NCBI GenBank assembly: GCA_025363655.1 | Contig: JANYDK010000004.1 | Location: 1-64,000, forward strand | Source: Deltaproteobacteria bacterium | GTDB lineage: Bacteria > Myxococcota_A > Polyangia > Polyangiales > JADJMO01 | Direction: 5' to 3' | Length of the DNA: 64,000 bases | Part shown: in pieces, positions 43,466-52,350 of the stretch | How the letters are laid out: each line of letters begins with the position of its first letter | Numbering within the stretch: position 1 is the stretch's first letter | Notes under the pieces: model-generated | The model's input: the letters and a program-made list of their open reading frames with translations, nothing else | What the model was told of the DNA's origin: nothing | The model's database searches: none | Position numbers and translations under genes: made by a program

Positions 43466-44736
43466 GGAGTGATCGCGGAGACCGGCAGCTTCACGGTGAA
43501 CGTCGTTCCCTCCCCAGCGCGCGAGCGTACTTCGACCACGCCCCGATGCGCCTCGACCGCGTGCTTGACGATCGCCAGCCCGAGGCCGACACCGAGCGCT
43601 TTGGTCGTGAAAAATGGCTCGAAAATGCGCGTGATCACCGCGTCGGGGATGCCCGGCCCGTGGTCTTGGACCTCGACCCTCGCCGCCGGCCTTCCGCGCA
43701 ACGTCGTCTCGGTGATGCCGACGACGATCGTCCCGCCGCTCGGCATCGCTTGCACGGCGTTGGTCACGAGGTTGATCATCGCGCGTCGCAAGAGACGCGC
43801 GTCGAGCGGGAGCGGCGCGAGGGAGGCCTCGGCGCGGAGCACGATGTGCACGGGGAGCGCAGCGACGCCCTTGACTGCGGCGCCCTCGACTGCGGCGATG
43901 GCGCTGGTCACGACCTCTTCGAGCGACTCGTCGAGGAGCAAGAGCTCGCCGGGGCGCGCGTAGTCGAGGAGATCGGAGACGATTTGATTGAGCCGATTGG
44001 CCTCCTCGGAGAGGATGCCGAGCAGCGTTGGCGTGTCGACCGGTTCGGCCGGAGCTTTTTGCAGGCTGCCGATGCAGTTGAAGATGACCCCGAGGGGATT
44101 TCGCACCTCGTGCGCCATCACCGCGGCGAGCTCGCCGATGGCCGCGAGCCGCTCACGTTCGACCAACGTGCGCTGCGTGCGCGCGAGCTCGTCGTAGCTG
44201 TGACGGAGGTTCTGCCCGAGGCGTCGATGCGACAGCACCGTCACCAAGACGCCCACGAGTCGCTCCATCGCCGGGAGAAAATCTTCCGGCGGTTGGCGCG
44301 CTGGATCGAAGAAGAGAAGGAGCGCGTGCCGACCCGGCGGCGCGGCGCCGTCACGCTCGGAGAGGCGGAGACTCCAACGTCGGAGGTCGGTGCGCGCGAG
44401 CTCGGGATAGGGCAAGAGGACGTCGGCAGGATCGATGTCGCGATCGGTATCGGCGACGTCGGCGGGCTCGGCGCCGAACGGCAACGCGCGCGAAGCCTCG
44501 GAGAGTCCGGCGGCGCCGATCAGCGACATGCGCGAGGCGCCCAGGCCGGGCGCCCACGGCTCGAAGGCGACCCAGAGCGCTGCGAGACAACCGAGGCGCT
44601 CGGCGACGCGCTCGAGGAACGGATCGGCTGGACTCTCCGGATCGAAGAGATCGAGCGCAGCCACCGTCAGCTCCTGGAGCACGCTGAGGCGCGCCAGGCG
44701 TTCTTCGGTGGTCTTGAGGTGCTTTTCGTACGGCAC
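43462..44736 (-). CDS. Sensor histidine kinase of the FIST operon
   Basis: The product (about 424 residues) has a GAF-like sensor region (about 10-170), a coiled linker, and HisKA/HATPase parts: H-box VMAHEVRNPLGVIFN (phospho-acceptor His), N-box NLVTNAVQAM, G1 DHGPGIP, F-box FEPFFTTK, G2 GVGLGLAIV. It is soluble, without a transmembrane helix, so it should sense in the cytoplasm. The start is uncertain: GTG 44736 (47 bp after the FIST stop) fits the conserved part; an in-frame GTG at 44859 would overlap the FIST gene by 77 bp. Confidence 0.9.
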   Translation of the reverse strand: MPYEKHLKTTEERLARLSVLQELTVAALDLFDPESPADPFLERVAERLGCLAALWVAFEPWAPGLGASRMSLIGAAGLSEASRALPFGAEPADVADTDRDIDPADVLLPYPELARTDLRRWSLRLSERDGAAPPGRHALLLFFDPARQPPEDFLPAMERLVGVLVTVLSHRRLGQNLRHSYDELARTQRTLVERERLAAIGELAAVMAHEVRNPLGVIFNCIGSLQKAPAEPVDTPTLLGILSEEANRLNQIVSDLLDYARPGELLLLDESLEEVVTSAIAAVEGAAVKGVAALPVHIVLRAEASLAPLPLDARLLRRAMINLVTNAVQAMPSGGTIVVGITETTLRGRPAARVEVQDHGPGIPDAVITRIFEPFFTTKALGVGLGLAIVKHAVEAHRGVVEVRSRAGEGTTFTVKLPVSAITP

Positions 44737-44782
44737 GGGGCGCGCGGTGGGTGACGTGCGTTTCTCGAGAAGGAGCTCGTCG

Positions 44783-45949
44783 TCACGCAGGGAGCGCGAG
44801 GACCACCATCGTCTTGTTGTGGAACTGTGGCATACGCGAGCCGAAAGCGCCGACCTCACCGAACGTCAGGCATCCGAGCACGGGGACTCGGGAGCCGAGC
44901 GCCGATTGGCATGCCGCCAACTCGTCGCGGAGCCCGTCGCCGAGCATGAGATAGCGAGAAACGCAGTCGAAGACCAATGCCCCGCCGATTTCCCCGCCGG
45001 CGTCGCCGCGCGCCATCGACGCCGCCGCACGCGCCGCCTCGACCAACATCGCCTTCGTACCTTGCATCACCCGCACGAGCGCGCCGTCGGGGACGCTGGC
45101 GAGGAAATGCAAGGCTCCCGCGTCGTCGACCGAGAGCGGATCACGAATCAGGTACTCGCCGTCGACCTGGGGAATGCCCAGCGGATGCGACATCGCGAAC
45201 GAGGCGAAGCCGCGCGCGTCGAGCTCTTGTCCGCGCTCTTCCGCCGCTGCCTGATAAATTTCGAAGGCAGGACGGTGCTCGAGCCGCTGGACGGCGCGAC
45301 CGTGGGCTCGGGTCACCATCGCCGGTGAACCGGTCGGCTCCCATCCGTGCTTGATGCCGACGCCGATACGCGCGGGGCAATCGAGCGTGACGGCGACTGC
45401 GTGATCGCGAAGCGCTCGTCCCTTGGCGTAGAGCGCCGCGTGGGCGCCGGCGACGAGGCTCCCGGTACCCCCACCACACCAGGCGATTCCGCTGCCGGCG
45501 ACGCCGAGCGCGCCGTGGAGCATTTCGCTAGCGTCACCGCTGTCGGCGTCTCCGAAGAGGAGCATCGCGCGACTGCGATCGGACGGAGGCAACGGCATGT
45601 CGGTGAGCGCTTCACGGGCGGCGCGTCGTCCAGCATCACGTGCGTCGAGGCTCATCGGTCCCTCGGCGCCGACCCGCGCACGTACGCCCTCTCCGTCGAG
45701 GACGCCGACCGCGATGCCGTGCGTGACCACGTCTGCGCCGACGAGGATCGCCGGAGTGGTGACGCCGACCCAGTGGATGCCCTCGAGGGAACGCGCCGCC
45801 GCCACCGCCACCGACTCGGCCGAGTAATCGGACGTCGAGAAGACCAGCGCCAACGCGGGCGCATGACATCCCTCGAGTGCCCTCGACACGGCGAGCTCGA
45901 CCGCCGCCTGCACGTCTTCGTGCGTGCTCGTACCGATCTGCAGACGCAT
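44783..45949 (-). CDS. FIST-domain sensor protein
   Basis: The 388-residue protein has FIST N- and C-domains: TSDYSAESVAVAAARSLEGIHWVGVTTPA near the start, GALGVAGSGIAWCGGGTGSLVAGAHAALY in the middle, the FIST_C half VQRLEHRPAFEIYQ... and the conserved C-terminal VPVLGCLTFGEVGAFG. FIST proteins are thought to bind small molecules, perhaps amino acids, and commonly occur beside histidine kinases, GGDEF or receiver proteins. Here the adjacent kinase is directly downstream and probably receives its signal. ATG 45949 is the only start in frame that gives the domain's usual start. Confidence 0.92.
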   Translation of the reverse strand: MRLQIGTSTHEDVQAAVELAVSRALEGCHAPALALVFSTSDYSAESVAVAAARSLEGIHWVGVTTPAILVGADVVTHGIAVGVLDGEGVRARVGAEGPMSLDARDAGRRAAREALTDMPLPPSDRSRAMLLFGDADSGDASEMLHGALGVAGSGIAWCGGGTGSLVAGAHAALYAKGRALRDHAVAVTLDCPARIGVGIKHGWEPTGSPAMVTRAHGRAVQRLEHRPAFEIYQAAAEERGQELDARGFASFAMSHPLGIPQVDGEYLIRDPLSVDDAGALHFLASVPDGALVRVMQGTKAMLVEAARAAASMARGDAGGEIGGALVFDCVSRYLMLGDGLRDELAACQSALGSRVPVLGCLTFGEVGAFGSRMPQFHNKTMVVLALPA

Positions 45950-46037
45950 GACAGGCCCCCGCCCTCCACGGGATCCTACTCGCTTCGCGTCCGCACCGCG
46001 ACCGGCCGGTTTCGGCGGCGAGACGGCGAGACGGCGA

Positions 46038-47042
46038 CTACATGCCGCTGAAGAAGTCCCAAATCGCTTTGCGGGTATAGGTCGGGAGCGGATAGTGACC
46101 TCCAGCAAATGAGCACCAAGTGACCGGATGGTGGGCGCTGCAGCCGTCGTAGGCCACGCACGGCGCCGGCGAGGTCGGTTTCGAAGTGCTCGCACAAGCG
46201 TTGGCAGCGACCCAGTGATCGCGCGCGGCGAGGCCTTCGCTCTGCGGCACGGTCTTGTCTGCGTCGCCGTGCGCGATCCACGCAGCGACCGGGCCCTTGC
46301 AGGCCTTCGAGCTGAGCCCTCCCGAGACGGCGGCGATGGCGCGGACGACGTCACCGCGTTGGCAGCCGACGAGGTTGGTCATGTAGCCGCCAAAGCTGTG
46401 ACCAGCCGCGAAGACGCGCGCAGCGTCGACGCAATAGGCCGCGGAGATCTCCTTCAGCATCGCGTCGAAGAAGACGAGATCGGCGTCCGACCAAGCGGTG
46501 GCGCCGTACGCAGGGAGCACGAGGCCGTCGGGATAGACGAAGAGCGCGCCGCCCGCCGCCTCGGCTTCGGGGCTCAAATACGAGCGAATTTGGTTGCCGT
46601 CGCCGCCGAGCCCGTGGAACACGAAGACGAGCCGCGTCGGCGCCTTCGGGTCGTACGTGGTGGGGACGAAGATTTGGTAATGCCGATCGACGCCGCCCGC
46701 CGCGATCGTCTTGCTCTGCAAGCCCGTCGCCGGTTTGGGAAGTCCACAGCCCGAGCTCGGCGCCGCGTCGGCGGGAGGAACCGCGACGTCGTCGGGGACG
46801 CCGCCCGAATCACCTGGAACGGCCGCGTCGCCAGGGCTCGTCCCGTCTGCCTTGGAGCCGCCATCGGTGGGCGAAGCAGCATCGACGCCTAGGCCTCCGT
46901 CCTCGAATGGCCCGGCGCCGACGTCTGCGCCGACATCGCCACCCGAGCGCTCGTCTCCGCCATTGCCGCCGCCGCATCCGGCGAGCGACGCGAAGCCGAA
47001 GACCGAGGCGACGAAGAGCGCGCGGCGCGGTGACGAGGGCAT
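46038..47042 (-). CDS. PHB-depolymerase/feruloyl-esterase-type lipoprotein
   Basis: The 334-residue product starts at ATG 47042 with a signal peptide and lipobox Cys-23 (LAGC). After an Asp/Gly/Pro/Ser linker (25-100) the catalytic domain shows LVFVFHGLGGDGNQIRSYL (oxyanion), AAGHSFGGYMT (nucleophile Ser), HGDADKTVP (Asp) and GGHYPLPTY (His), with disulphide-type Cys residues, as in the LpqC/polyhydroxybutyrate-depolymerase family. It should hydrolyse an ester (PHB, feruloyl or acetyl ester) outside the cell. The TetR gene is divergent, 121 bp away, and may control it. Confidence 0.92.
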   Translation of the reverse strand: MPSSPRRALFVASVFGFASLAGCGGGNGGDERSGGDVGADVGAGPFEDGGLGVDAASPTDGGSKADGTSPGDAAVPGDSGGVPDDVAVPPADAAPSSGCGLPKPATGLQSKTIAAGGVDRHYQIFVPTTYDPKAPTRLVFVFHGLGGDGNQIRSYLSPEAEAAGGALFVYPDGLVLPAYGATAWSDADLVFFDAMLKEISAAYCVDAARVFAAGHSFGGYMTNLVGCQRGDVVRAIAAVSGGLSSKACKGPVAAWIAHGDADKTVPQSEGLAARDHWVAANACASTSKPTSPAPCVAYDGCSAHHPVTWCSFAGGHYPLPTYTRKAIWDFFSGM

Positions 47043-47055
47043 CGGACGGGTGTAC

Positions 47056-47090
47056 GGTAACAAGAGTAATGCTTCCATTCTTTGATTACC
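47056..47090. promoter_or_regulatory. Imperfect palindrome between esterase and TetR genes
   Basis: GGTAA (47056-47060) and TTACC (47086-47090) are the outer arms of a 35-bp imperfect inverted repeat with roughly ten of the inner positions symmetrical. It lies in the AT-richer divergent promoter region of the esterase and TetR genes and could be the TetR operator. Confidence 0.3.
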
Positions 47091-47163
47091 CACTCCGTCG
47101 ACGCCACAAAAATGAGCAGATCGCGGCCGCCGCGCCGGCTTGGCCACCTTGGGTGGCTGCCTG

Positions 47164-47757
47164 ATGGCCGCGCGTGCAAAGGCGCGAATCGCCAAGCCGC
47201 TCGCCAAGGGTGCCGCGCCGCGAATCCTCGGGGCCTTCTCCACGCGCGCGAAGCGAGACGGCATCCGCGCGGTGATGATGGGTGAGTTCGCCACCGAACT
47301 GGGGATGAGCATCGCCACGCTCTACGGTCACTTCGCTTCCAAAGAACAGCTGGTCGCGGCGATGGTCGATCGCTGGTGCGCCGAGCTCGCCACCCACGAC
47401 GCGCTCGTCGAGAACGGCAACGTCGGCATCCACGAGCGCTTCCGCATCTGGGGCGACGCGTGGTCGACGCGCATCGTCGAGTATTCGCCTCGCTTCTTCG
47501 CCGATTTGGCCCGTGATTACCCCGAGCAGTCGGCGCGCCTGCAGGCCGATTTGGCGAAGCGACGGGCCAAGGGTCGGGCGATCTTGCGGCCGCACTTGAA
47601 GGCGAGCGTCCACCCTGGCGCCGCCTTCGCGCTGCTCGATTTGATCTACGCGCACGCCCACGATCCACGACTCGGCGACGAAGCAGCGGCACCGAGGCGC
47701 GACGTCGTACGAACCGCGCTCACCATCTGGGCCAAGGGAGCCCTGCAGAAATCATGA
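47164..47757 (+). CDS. TetR/AcrR family transcriptional regulator
   Basis: The 197-residue protein has a TetR HTH at about 30-72 (MMGEFATELGMSIATLYGHFASKEQLVAAMV) and an all-helical ligand domain. The recognition helix carries the usual TLYxHF. ATG 47164 gives the normal head; an upstream GTG is possible. Its stop overlaps the start of the outer-membrane protein gene by 4 bp (ATGA at 47754), so the two are translationally coupled. The divergent esterase lipoprotein gene is the other likely target. Confidence 0.9.
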   Translation: MAARAKARIAKPLAKGAAPRILGAFSTRAKRDGIRAVMMGEFATELGMSIATLYGHFASKEQLVAAMVDRWCAELATHDALVENGNVGIHERFRIWGDAWSTRIVEYSPRFFADLARDYPEQSARLQADLAKRRAKGRAILRPHLKASVHPGAAFALLDLIYAHAHDPRLGDEAAAPRRDVVRTALTIWAKGALQKS

Positions 47758-48314
47758 AGAAGCTCGCATCCGCTGCCCTCACCTTCGGCGCCTTCTCGCT
47801 CACCGGCTCCGTGTTCGCCGCCGAGCCTGCCGAGCCGAGTCGCACCGCCCTCGTCGCCGACCTCGGACAGCACGTCGTCGGCGTCGGGCTCCAGCGCTCG
47901 TTTTCACCGAGAATCGCCGGGCAATTGGCGCTCGACTACTACCAGCCGTGGACGCAGAACATCAATTTCCTCGGCCTCTCCGGCGACGCCAACAAGGGCG
48001 GTGATCTCCGCGGCGGCATCGTTCGCGGTCGCGTCTTCTTCTTCCTCACGGGAGCGGCTCCCGCAGGGTTGTGGATCTCGCCCTATGCCCAGGCGGGCGT
48101 CGGCTTCGGACTTCGCGACGGCGCGAGGCACGCAGGACCGGTGTGGGCGGTCGGCGCGAGTGTCGGCTACACCGCGTTCGTCAGCTCGGCCGTCTTCCTC
48201 GGCGGCGGGCTCGGGCTCCAGTACCACGCAGCATCGATTCCTGGAGGTGACGGGCCGCCGAGCTACTCGCGCTTCTATCCGCAGGTCGAGATTCAGCTCG
48301 GTTTCACGCTGTAG
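47754..48314 (+). CDS. Small outer-membrane beta-barrel-like protein
   Basis: The 186-residue product has a signal peptide (1-22, cleavage after VFA) and about eight amphipathic strands (VVGVGLQRSF, AGQLALDYY, GLWISPYAQAGVGFGL, VWAVGASVGYTAFV, AVFLGGGLGLQYHA) ending QLGFTL, typical of an eight-stranded OmpA/OmpW-like barrel. It is coupled to the TetR gene, so its level is probably set by that regulator. No specific family is identified. Confidence 0.83.
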   Translation: MKKLASAALTFGAFSLTGSVFAAEPAEPSRTALVADLGQHVVGVGLQRSFSPRIAGQLALDYYQPWTQNINFLGLSGDANKGGDLRGGIVRGRVFFFLTGAAPAGLWISPYAQAGVGFGLRDGARHAGPVWAVGASVGYTAFVSSAVFLGGGLGLQYHAASIPGGDGPPSYSRFYPQVEIQLGFTL

Positions 48315-48436
48315 TCGCGCGATGGGTAGCCTCCGCGCAGTCGGTTCGCTTCTCGCAGTTGCGGCTCTTTCCCGCACCCTGCGTCAGGAGAGCTGACCGA
48401 GCGCAACCGCCGCCGTGACGGTGCGGACGGGATGAC

Positions 48437-49939
48437 GTGGGCGTGACGGGACAACGCTCTCGCGGCGGCCCAGCGTTAAGGAGCGTGGCAGCTTCACCGA
48501 GCCTGAGCGAGAGTCTCCTCATCTTCTCCGACGTTCACTTGGGGAGTGATCTGAACGACTGCTCGCCCAACGTCGCCAAACGCTCGGTCTCGATCGATCG
48601 CGATTTGACGCTGCTCCTCGCGCACTACCGTGGGCAGGCGCCGTCGGGTGATCGCTGGCGCATCGTCATCGCGGGTGACTTCATCGACTTCATCGGAATG
48701 ACCATCGCGCCGCGCGCCGAGCGAGTTTCGGAGGACACGACCGCGGAAGAGCACGCGCACGGACTCGGGAACAGCGCCGAGCACGTTCGCCTCAAGCTGC
48801 GCCTCGTCGCCGAACGACATCACACGCTCTTCGCCGAGCTCGGTGGCTTCGTCGCCGACGGCAACGCGCTCACGCTGGTGCATGGCAACCACGACATCGA
48901 GTTCCATTGGGACGAGGTGAAAGAAGACTTCCGCGCCATGCTCCTCGAGCACGCGCAGCGGGCCCGCCCGGACGTCGATCTCTCGGCGTGCTCCGAGCGC
49001 ATCGAGTTCAGCCCCTGGTTCTTCTACCGCGACGGCGTCGCGTACATCGAGCATGGGCATCAGTACGATCGATTCTGCGCCACCGAGCACGTGATGGCGC
49101 CGCTCTCGCCGCTCGATCCGAGGCGCATCGCGCGCGGGCTCAGCGACGTGCTCATCCGCTTCGTCGTCCGCCCGACGATCGGGATGAAGGAGCACGGCCA
49201 CGAGAACCTCGGCATCGTTCAATACTTCGCCTTCGCAGCACGCCTGGGTATTTCAGGCCTATTTCGACTCGGCGCGCGATTCGCCAGCGCGGTCTTCGAG
49301 CTCTTTCGGCTGCGACGCGCCCATCTCTCGGCAGCTGCAAGCACCCTCCGAGCCGAGCACGTGCGACGCGTCGAGCTCCTCGCCGAGGCCTCGCGCATCG
49401 GCAAGGCCCGCATGCTGGCGCTCCTCTCGCTCCAGGTGCAGCCGATCACCCACTCGATTCGCGGCATCCTCGCGAGCGTGCTCCTCGATCGTCTCGCCTT
49501 GGCGGTGGTCGCGCTGCTCTCGCTCGTCGGCGTCGCCATCGTCGGCGCCTTCCACGGTCGCGCGCTCTATGCCGCGATCGCCGTCGTCGTCGGTTGGGCG
49601 CTCTTCCATCGACATCTCTCGCGGACGCGCGAGGTCGATCCGGCCGAGGTGCTCCGCTTGCGAGCCGCGCAGCTGGCCACGCTCTTCCCGGTGGCGTTCG
49701 TCGTCATGGGACACACCCACGTGCCGGTGCAGAGCGCGGCAGGCGCAGCGACGTACATCAACCTCGGCTCGTGGAGCGAAGAAGAGCCGCAGGGGCCCGA
49801 CGATCATGCGCCCCGCGCCCCGCGTACGCATTTGGTGATTCATGTTCGCGATGCGCGTCCGGTGGCGCAGCTCCTCACTTGGGAATCGGCGACGGGTCCG
49901 GTGGAATATCGATTTCCAGAGACGACCGACGCAAGCTAG
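48437..49939 (+). CDS. Membrane-associated metallophosphoesterase
   Basis: The 500-residue protein has the calcineurin-type metal motifs: SDVHLGS (D-x-H), GDFIDF (GDxxD), VHGNHDIEF (GNHD), IEHGH and VVMGHTHVPV (GH-x-H). Between the last two blocks an insertion contains two transmembrane helices (about residues 350-390; LALAVVALLSLVGVAIVGAF, AIAVVVGWALF). It would hydrolyse a phosphoester at the inner membrane, as LpxH-like or nucleotidase relatives do. The start is uncertain: GTG 48437 (site GGGA), GTG 48443 and GTG 48485 (AAGGAG but only one base away) are candidates; the conserved part starts about ten residues after 48485. Confidence 0.9.
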   Translation: MGVTGQRSRGGPALRSVAASPSLSESLLIFSDVHLGSDLNDCSPNVAKRSVSIDRDLTLLLAHYRGQAPSGDRWRIVIAGDFIDFIGMTIAPRAERVSEDTTAEEHAHGLGNSAEHVRLKLRLVAERHHTLFAELGGFVADGNALTLVHGNHDIEFHWDEVKEDFRAMLLEHAQRARPDVDLSACSERIEFSPWFFYRDGVAYIEHGHQYDRFCATEHVMAPLSPLDPRRIARGLSDVLIRFVVRPTIGMKEHGHENLGIVQYFAFAARLGISGLFRLGARFASAVFELFRLRRAHLSAAASTLRAEHVRRVELLAEASRIGKARMLALLSLQVQPITHSIRGILASVLLDRLALAVVALLSLVGVAIVGAFHGRALYAAIAVVVGWALFHRHLSRTREVDPAEVLRLRAAQLATLFPVAFVVMGHTHVPVQSAAGAATYINLGSWSEEEPQGPDDHAPRAPRTHLVIHVRDARPVAQLLTWESATGPVEYRFPETTDAS

Positions 49940-49985
49940 CAAGACGTAGCGTGGGCCCGGCCTCGACCGGACCCACTCTGCTAGC
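49935..49985. terminator. Composite hairpin after the metallophosphoesterase gene
   Basis: GCTAGCA (49935-49941) and TGCTAGC (49979-49985) form an outer stem that contains the stop codon of the metallophosphoesterase gene. Inside, GTGGGCCCGG (49951-49960) pairs with CCGGACCCAC (49967-49976), one mismatch, loop CCTCGA. Probable terminator; it ends 14 bp before the RCC1 gene start. Confidence 0.5.
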
Positions 49986-49999
49986 CTCCGCGGGTGTCG

Positions 50000-51742
50000 A
50001 TGCGCGCCCTCCCCTTCGCACTCGTGGGAATCCTCGCGGCGTCGGTCTTCGGGTGTCGCGCGCCGACGCAGATCACGCTCGAGGTGCGCACCGACGTGCC
50101 GTGCAGCGAGCTCTCGCGCACGAGTCTCTTCGTCGGCGCCTCGACCACGTTCAACGGCGTCCGGCCCATCGTCGACACGCCTCGTTGCGTGGATGGCCGT
50201 GTCGGTTCGCTCGTCGTCATTCCCAGCGGCTCGCGCGACGCGGGGCTCGGCATCGCAGTGGTGGTGGAGATGCATGACGCCGCGGGGAGTCATGCATGTC
50301 TTCCCGACGGCCCGGCCGACGATCACTGCATCGTTGCCCGGCGTTCGCTGTCGTTCGTCGAGCACAGCGAGCTCGACCTCCCCATCGACTTGCGCCGTGA
50401 TTGCCGCGGCATCGTCTGCGACCCATCGCACACCTGCGTGCACGGCCTCTGCCGCGTCGCGCAGGTCTCCGACCCGTCGAGCTGTCACGGACAGGGCTGC
50501 AGCGACGACTCGCTCCCGAGCGACGGCGCCGGAACCGATGCCGGCCCTGACGCAGTAGCTGACGTCGGTGACGTCTCCGACATCGGTGACGTCGGCGATG
50601 CGGGTCCGATCACCGTCCTGCGCCTCGCTGCGAGTGGCGACACGGTCTGCGCGCTCCGCTCCGATCGAACCGTCTGGTGTTGGGGCGACAACGCACATGG
50701 ACAGCTCGGCGATGGCACGGTCGGCGGGTTCCGCAACACGCCTGCCCCGGTGCTCGTCGCGCCCGGCGGCGCCAAGCTCTCCAACGTCGTCGACCTCGGC
50801 GCCGGTCCCAAGCACGCGTGTGCCCTCCGCGCCGACGACACCGTCATGTGCTGGGGCTACGGTCTCGATGGAGAGCTCGGCGACGGCCTCGCCACCTCGA
50901 GTCCGTCGCCGGTGACCGCCCTCGTGACGGCTGGCGGCGCGCCCCTCCGCGGCGTGACGGCCCTCGGCGGTGGCAATCGCGACACCTGCGCGATTCTCTC
51001 CGACCACAGCATCACCTGCTGGGGGAACTTCGGGGCGACGGTCAATCCACAACCGCCTCTCGGTAGCCCGGTCACCGGCGTCACCGAGCTCGCGATGGGC
51101 GGCGATCACGCGTGCGCCCGCATCGGCGACTCGACGGTGCGATGCTGGGGCTACAACGGCGAGGGACAGCTCGGCGACGGCTCGATGGTCGTGCGATCGG
51201 CTCCCGTCTCGGTGCTGGTGGCGCCGGGCGGGGCGATGCTGAGCGGAGTCGCCTCGATCGCGGCCGGCGATTTCTACACCTGCGCGCGGATGAGCGACGA
51301 CGCCGTCAAGTGCTGGGGCACCGACGGCGACGGCGAGCTCGGGGACGGCAGCGGCACCGGCATCTCGAACGCCACGCCGATGAACGTCCTCGCGTCGCCG
51401 GGGGGCTCGCCGCTCGCCGCCGTCGCGGCCATCGCTGGTGGCGGTGGACACGTCTGCGCGCTCCTCGCGGATCAGACAGCCAAGTGCTGGGGCCGCAATG
51501 GAGAGGGTGAAGTCGGGGACGGCTTCACCGACAGCGTGCGTCTGTCACCAACGCTCGTGGTCGTCTCCGTCGGTGGTCCGCCGCTGTCGAAGATCGTGCA
51601 AATCGTCGGCGCTGGTTCGACGACCTGCGCGCGGACGAGCGACGAGGCGGTGCATTGTTGGGGCGCCAACGCGCTCGGTCAGGTCGGAAATGGGACCGCC
51701 GCGCCGAACGTGCCGTTGCCCTCGCGCGTGCTGTTTCCCTGA
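50000..51742 (+). CDS. RCC1-repeat surface lipoprotein
   Basis: The 580-residue product starts at ATG 50000 (a GTG two codons upstream is possible). Lipobox Cys-19 (FGC) is followed by a Cys-containing domain (25-175) and an Asp/Val/Gly linker (about 180-210) with repeated DVGD units. The rest (about 215-580) is a seven-unit RCC1-type beta-propeller with units such as VCALRSDRTVWCWGDNAHGQLGDG and ACALRADDTVMCWGYGLDGELGDG. RCC1 propellers bind proteins or chromatin in eukaryotes; bacterial ones are probably surface interaction modules. Its last 64 bp overlap the convergent hydrolase gene. Confidence 0.92.
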   Translation: MRALPFALVGILAASVFGCRAPTQITLEVRTDVPCSELSRTSLFVGASTTFNGVRPIVDTPRCVDGRVGSLVVIPSGSRDAGLGIAVVVEMHDAAGSHACLPDGPADDHCIVARRSLSFVEHSELDLPIDLRRDCRGIVCDPSHTCVHGLCRVAQVSDPSSCHGQGCSDDSLPSDGAGTDAGPDAVADVGDVSDIGDVGDAGPITVLRLAASGDTVCALRSDRTVWCWGDNAHGQLGDGTVGGFRNTPAPVLVAPGGAKLSNVVDLGAGPKHACALRADDTVMCWGYGLDGELGDGLATSSPSPVTALVTAGGAPLRGVTALGGGNRDTCAILSDHSITCWGNFGATVNPQPPLGSPVTGVTELAMGGDHACARIGDSTVRCWGYNGEGQLGDGSMVVRSAPVSVLVAPGGAMLSGVASIAAGDFYTCARMSDDAVKCWGTDGDGELGDGSGTGISNATPMNVLASPGGSPLAAVAAIAGGGGHVCALLADQTAKCWGRNGEGEVGDGFTDSVRLSPTLVVVSVGGPPLSKIVQIVGAGSTTCARTSDEAVHCWGANALGQVGNGTAAPNVPLPSRVLFP

Positions 51743-52350
51743 CCGGATCGCCAAGCCGTGATGGCGGCAGCGACGCGCGCGGCGTCGTCGGTGATGCACG
51801 TGTGACCAGCGCCTTCGAGGAGGACGAGGCGCGAGCCTGGAATCTTGGCTGCGAGATAGCGCGCGTATTTCGGCGGCGTGAGCACGTCGCGATCGCCGGC
51901 GATCACCAGCGTCGGCGACGTGATGCGCGCGACGTCGTGCATTCTGTCGAAGGCGTCGGCCGCGTGCCAATCCACGCGCGTCGTCTCGCGCGGGACTGAC
52001 GCTGATTGCGAGGGGAGCTCGGCGAGCACGTCGGGGTGCACCCGTAGTCGCGCGCCGGTGGAGATGAGGACGAGCCCGGCGATCGCTTCGGCCAGCGCGC
52101 ACTCGATGGCGACGGCGCCGCCGTACGAGTGGCCGACGATCACCGCGTCGCGCGTCGCGAGCCCACGCGCCCCGATCTCGGCAAACACGGCCTTCGCTGC
52201 TTCGGCCGCGGTCGCGCAAGCAGGCTCCGCGCCGAGGCGCCCGGGAAGATCGAGCGCGACGGTGCCCTCCGGGAGCAGCGGCGAGAGCGAGTCCCACACG
52301 CGTCGATCGCAGCCCGCGCCGTGCACCAACACGAGCCTGGAGCTCGTCAC
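51679..52350 (-). CDS. Alpha/beta hydrolase
   Basis: The 223-residue protein has the alpha/beta-hydrolase triad: Ser-75 in GHSYGG, Asp-153 or Asp-155 in IAGDRDVLTPP, His-183 in EGAGHTC, plus the oxyanion head LVHGAGCDRRVW. The C-terminal 20 residues (STREGNGTFGAAVPF) lie in the overlap with the RCC1 gene and look like read-through into another frame, so the functional end may be near 51740. Its start overlaps the methyltransferase stop by 4 bp (52347-52350), giving a two-gene operon. Confidence 0.88.
   Translation of the reverse strand: MTSSRLVLVHGAGCDRRVWDSLSPLLPEGTVALDLPGRLGAEPACATAAEAAKAVFAEIGARGLATRDAVIVGHSYGGAVAIECALAEAIAGLVLISTGARLRVHPDVLAELPSQSASVPRETTRVDWHAADAFDRMHDVARITSPTLVIAGDRDVLTPPKYARYLAAKIPGSRLVLLEGAGHTCITDDAARVAAAITAWRSGQGNSTREGNGTFGAAVPFPT

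Noticed and set aside
49259-51451. 730-codon minus-strand open frame across two plus-strand genes
   Set aside because: It spans the metallophosphoesterase and RCC1 genes, both of which have clear motifs in frame on the plus strand; the long frame has none.
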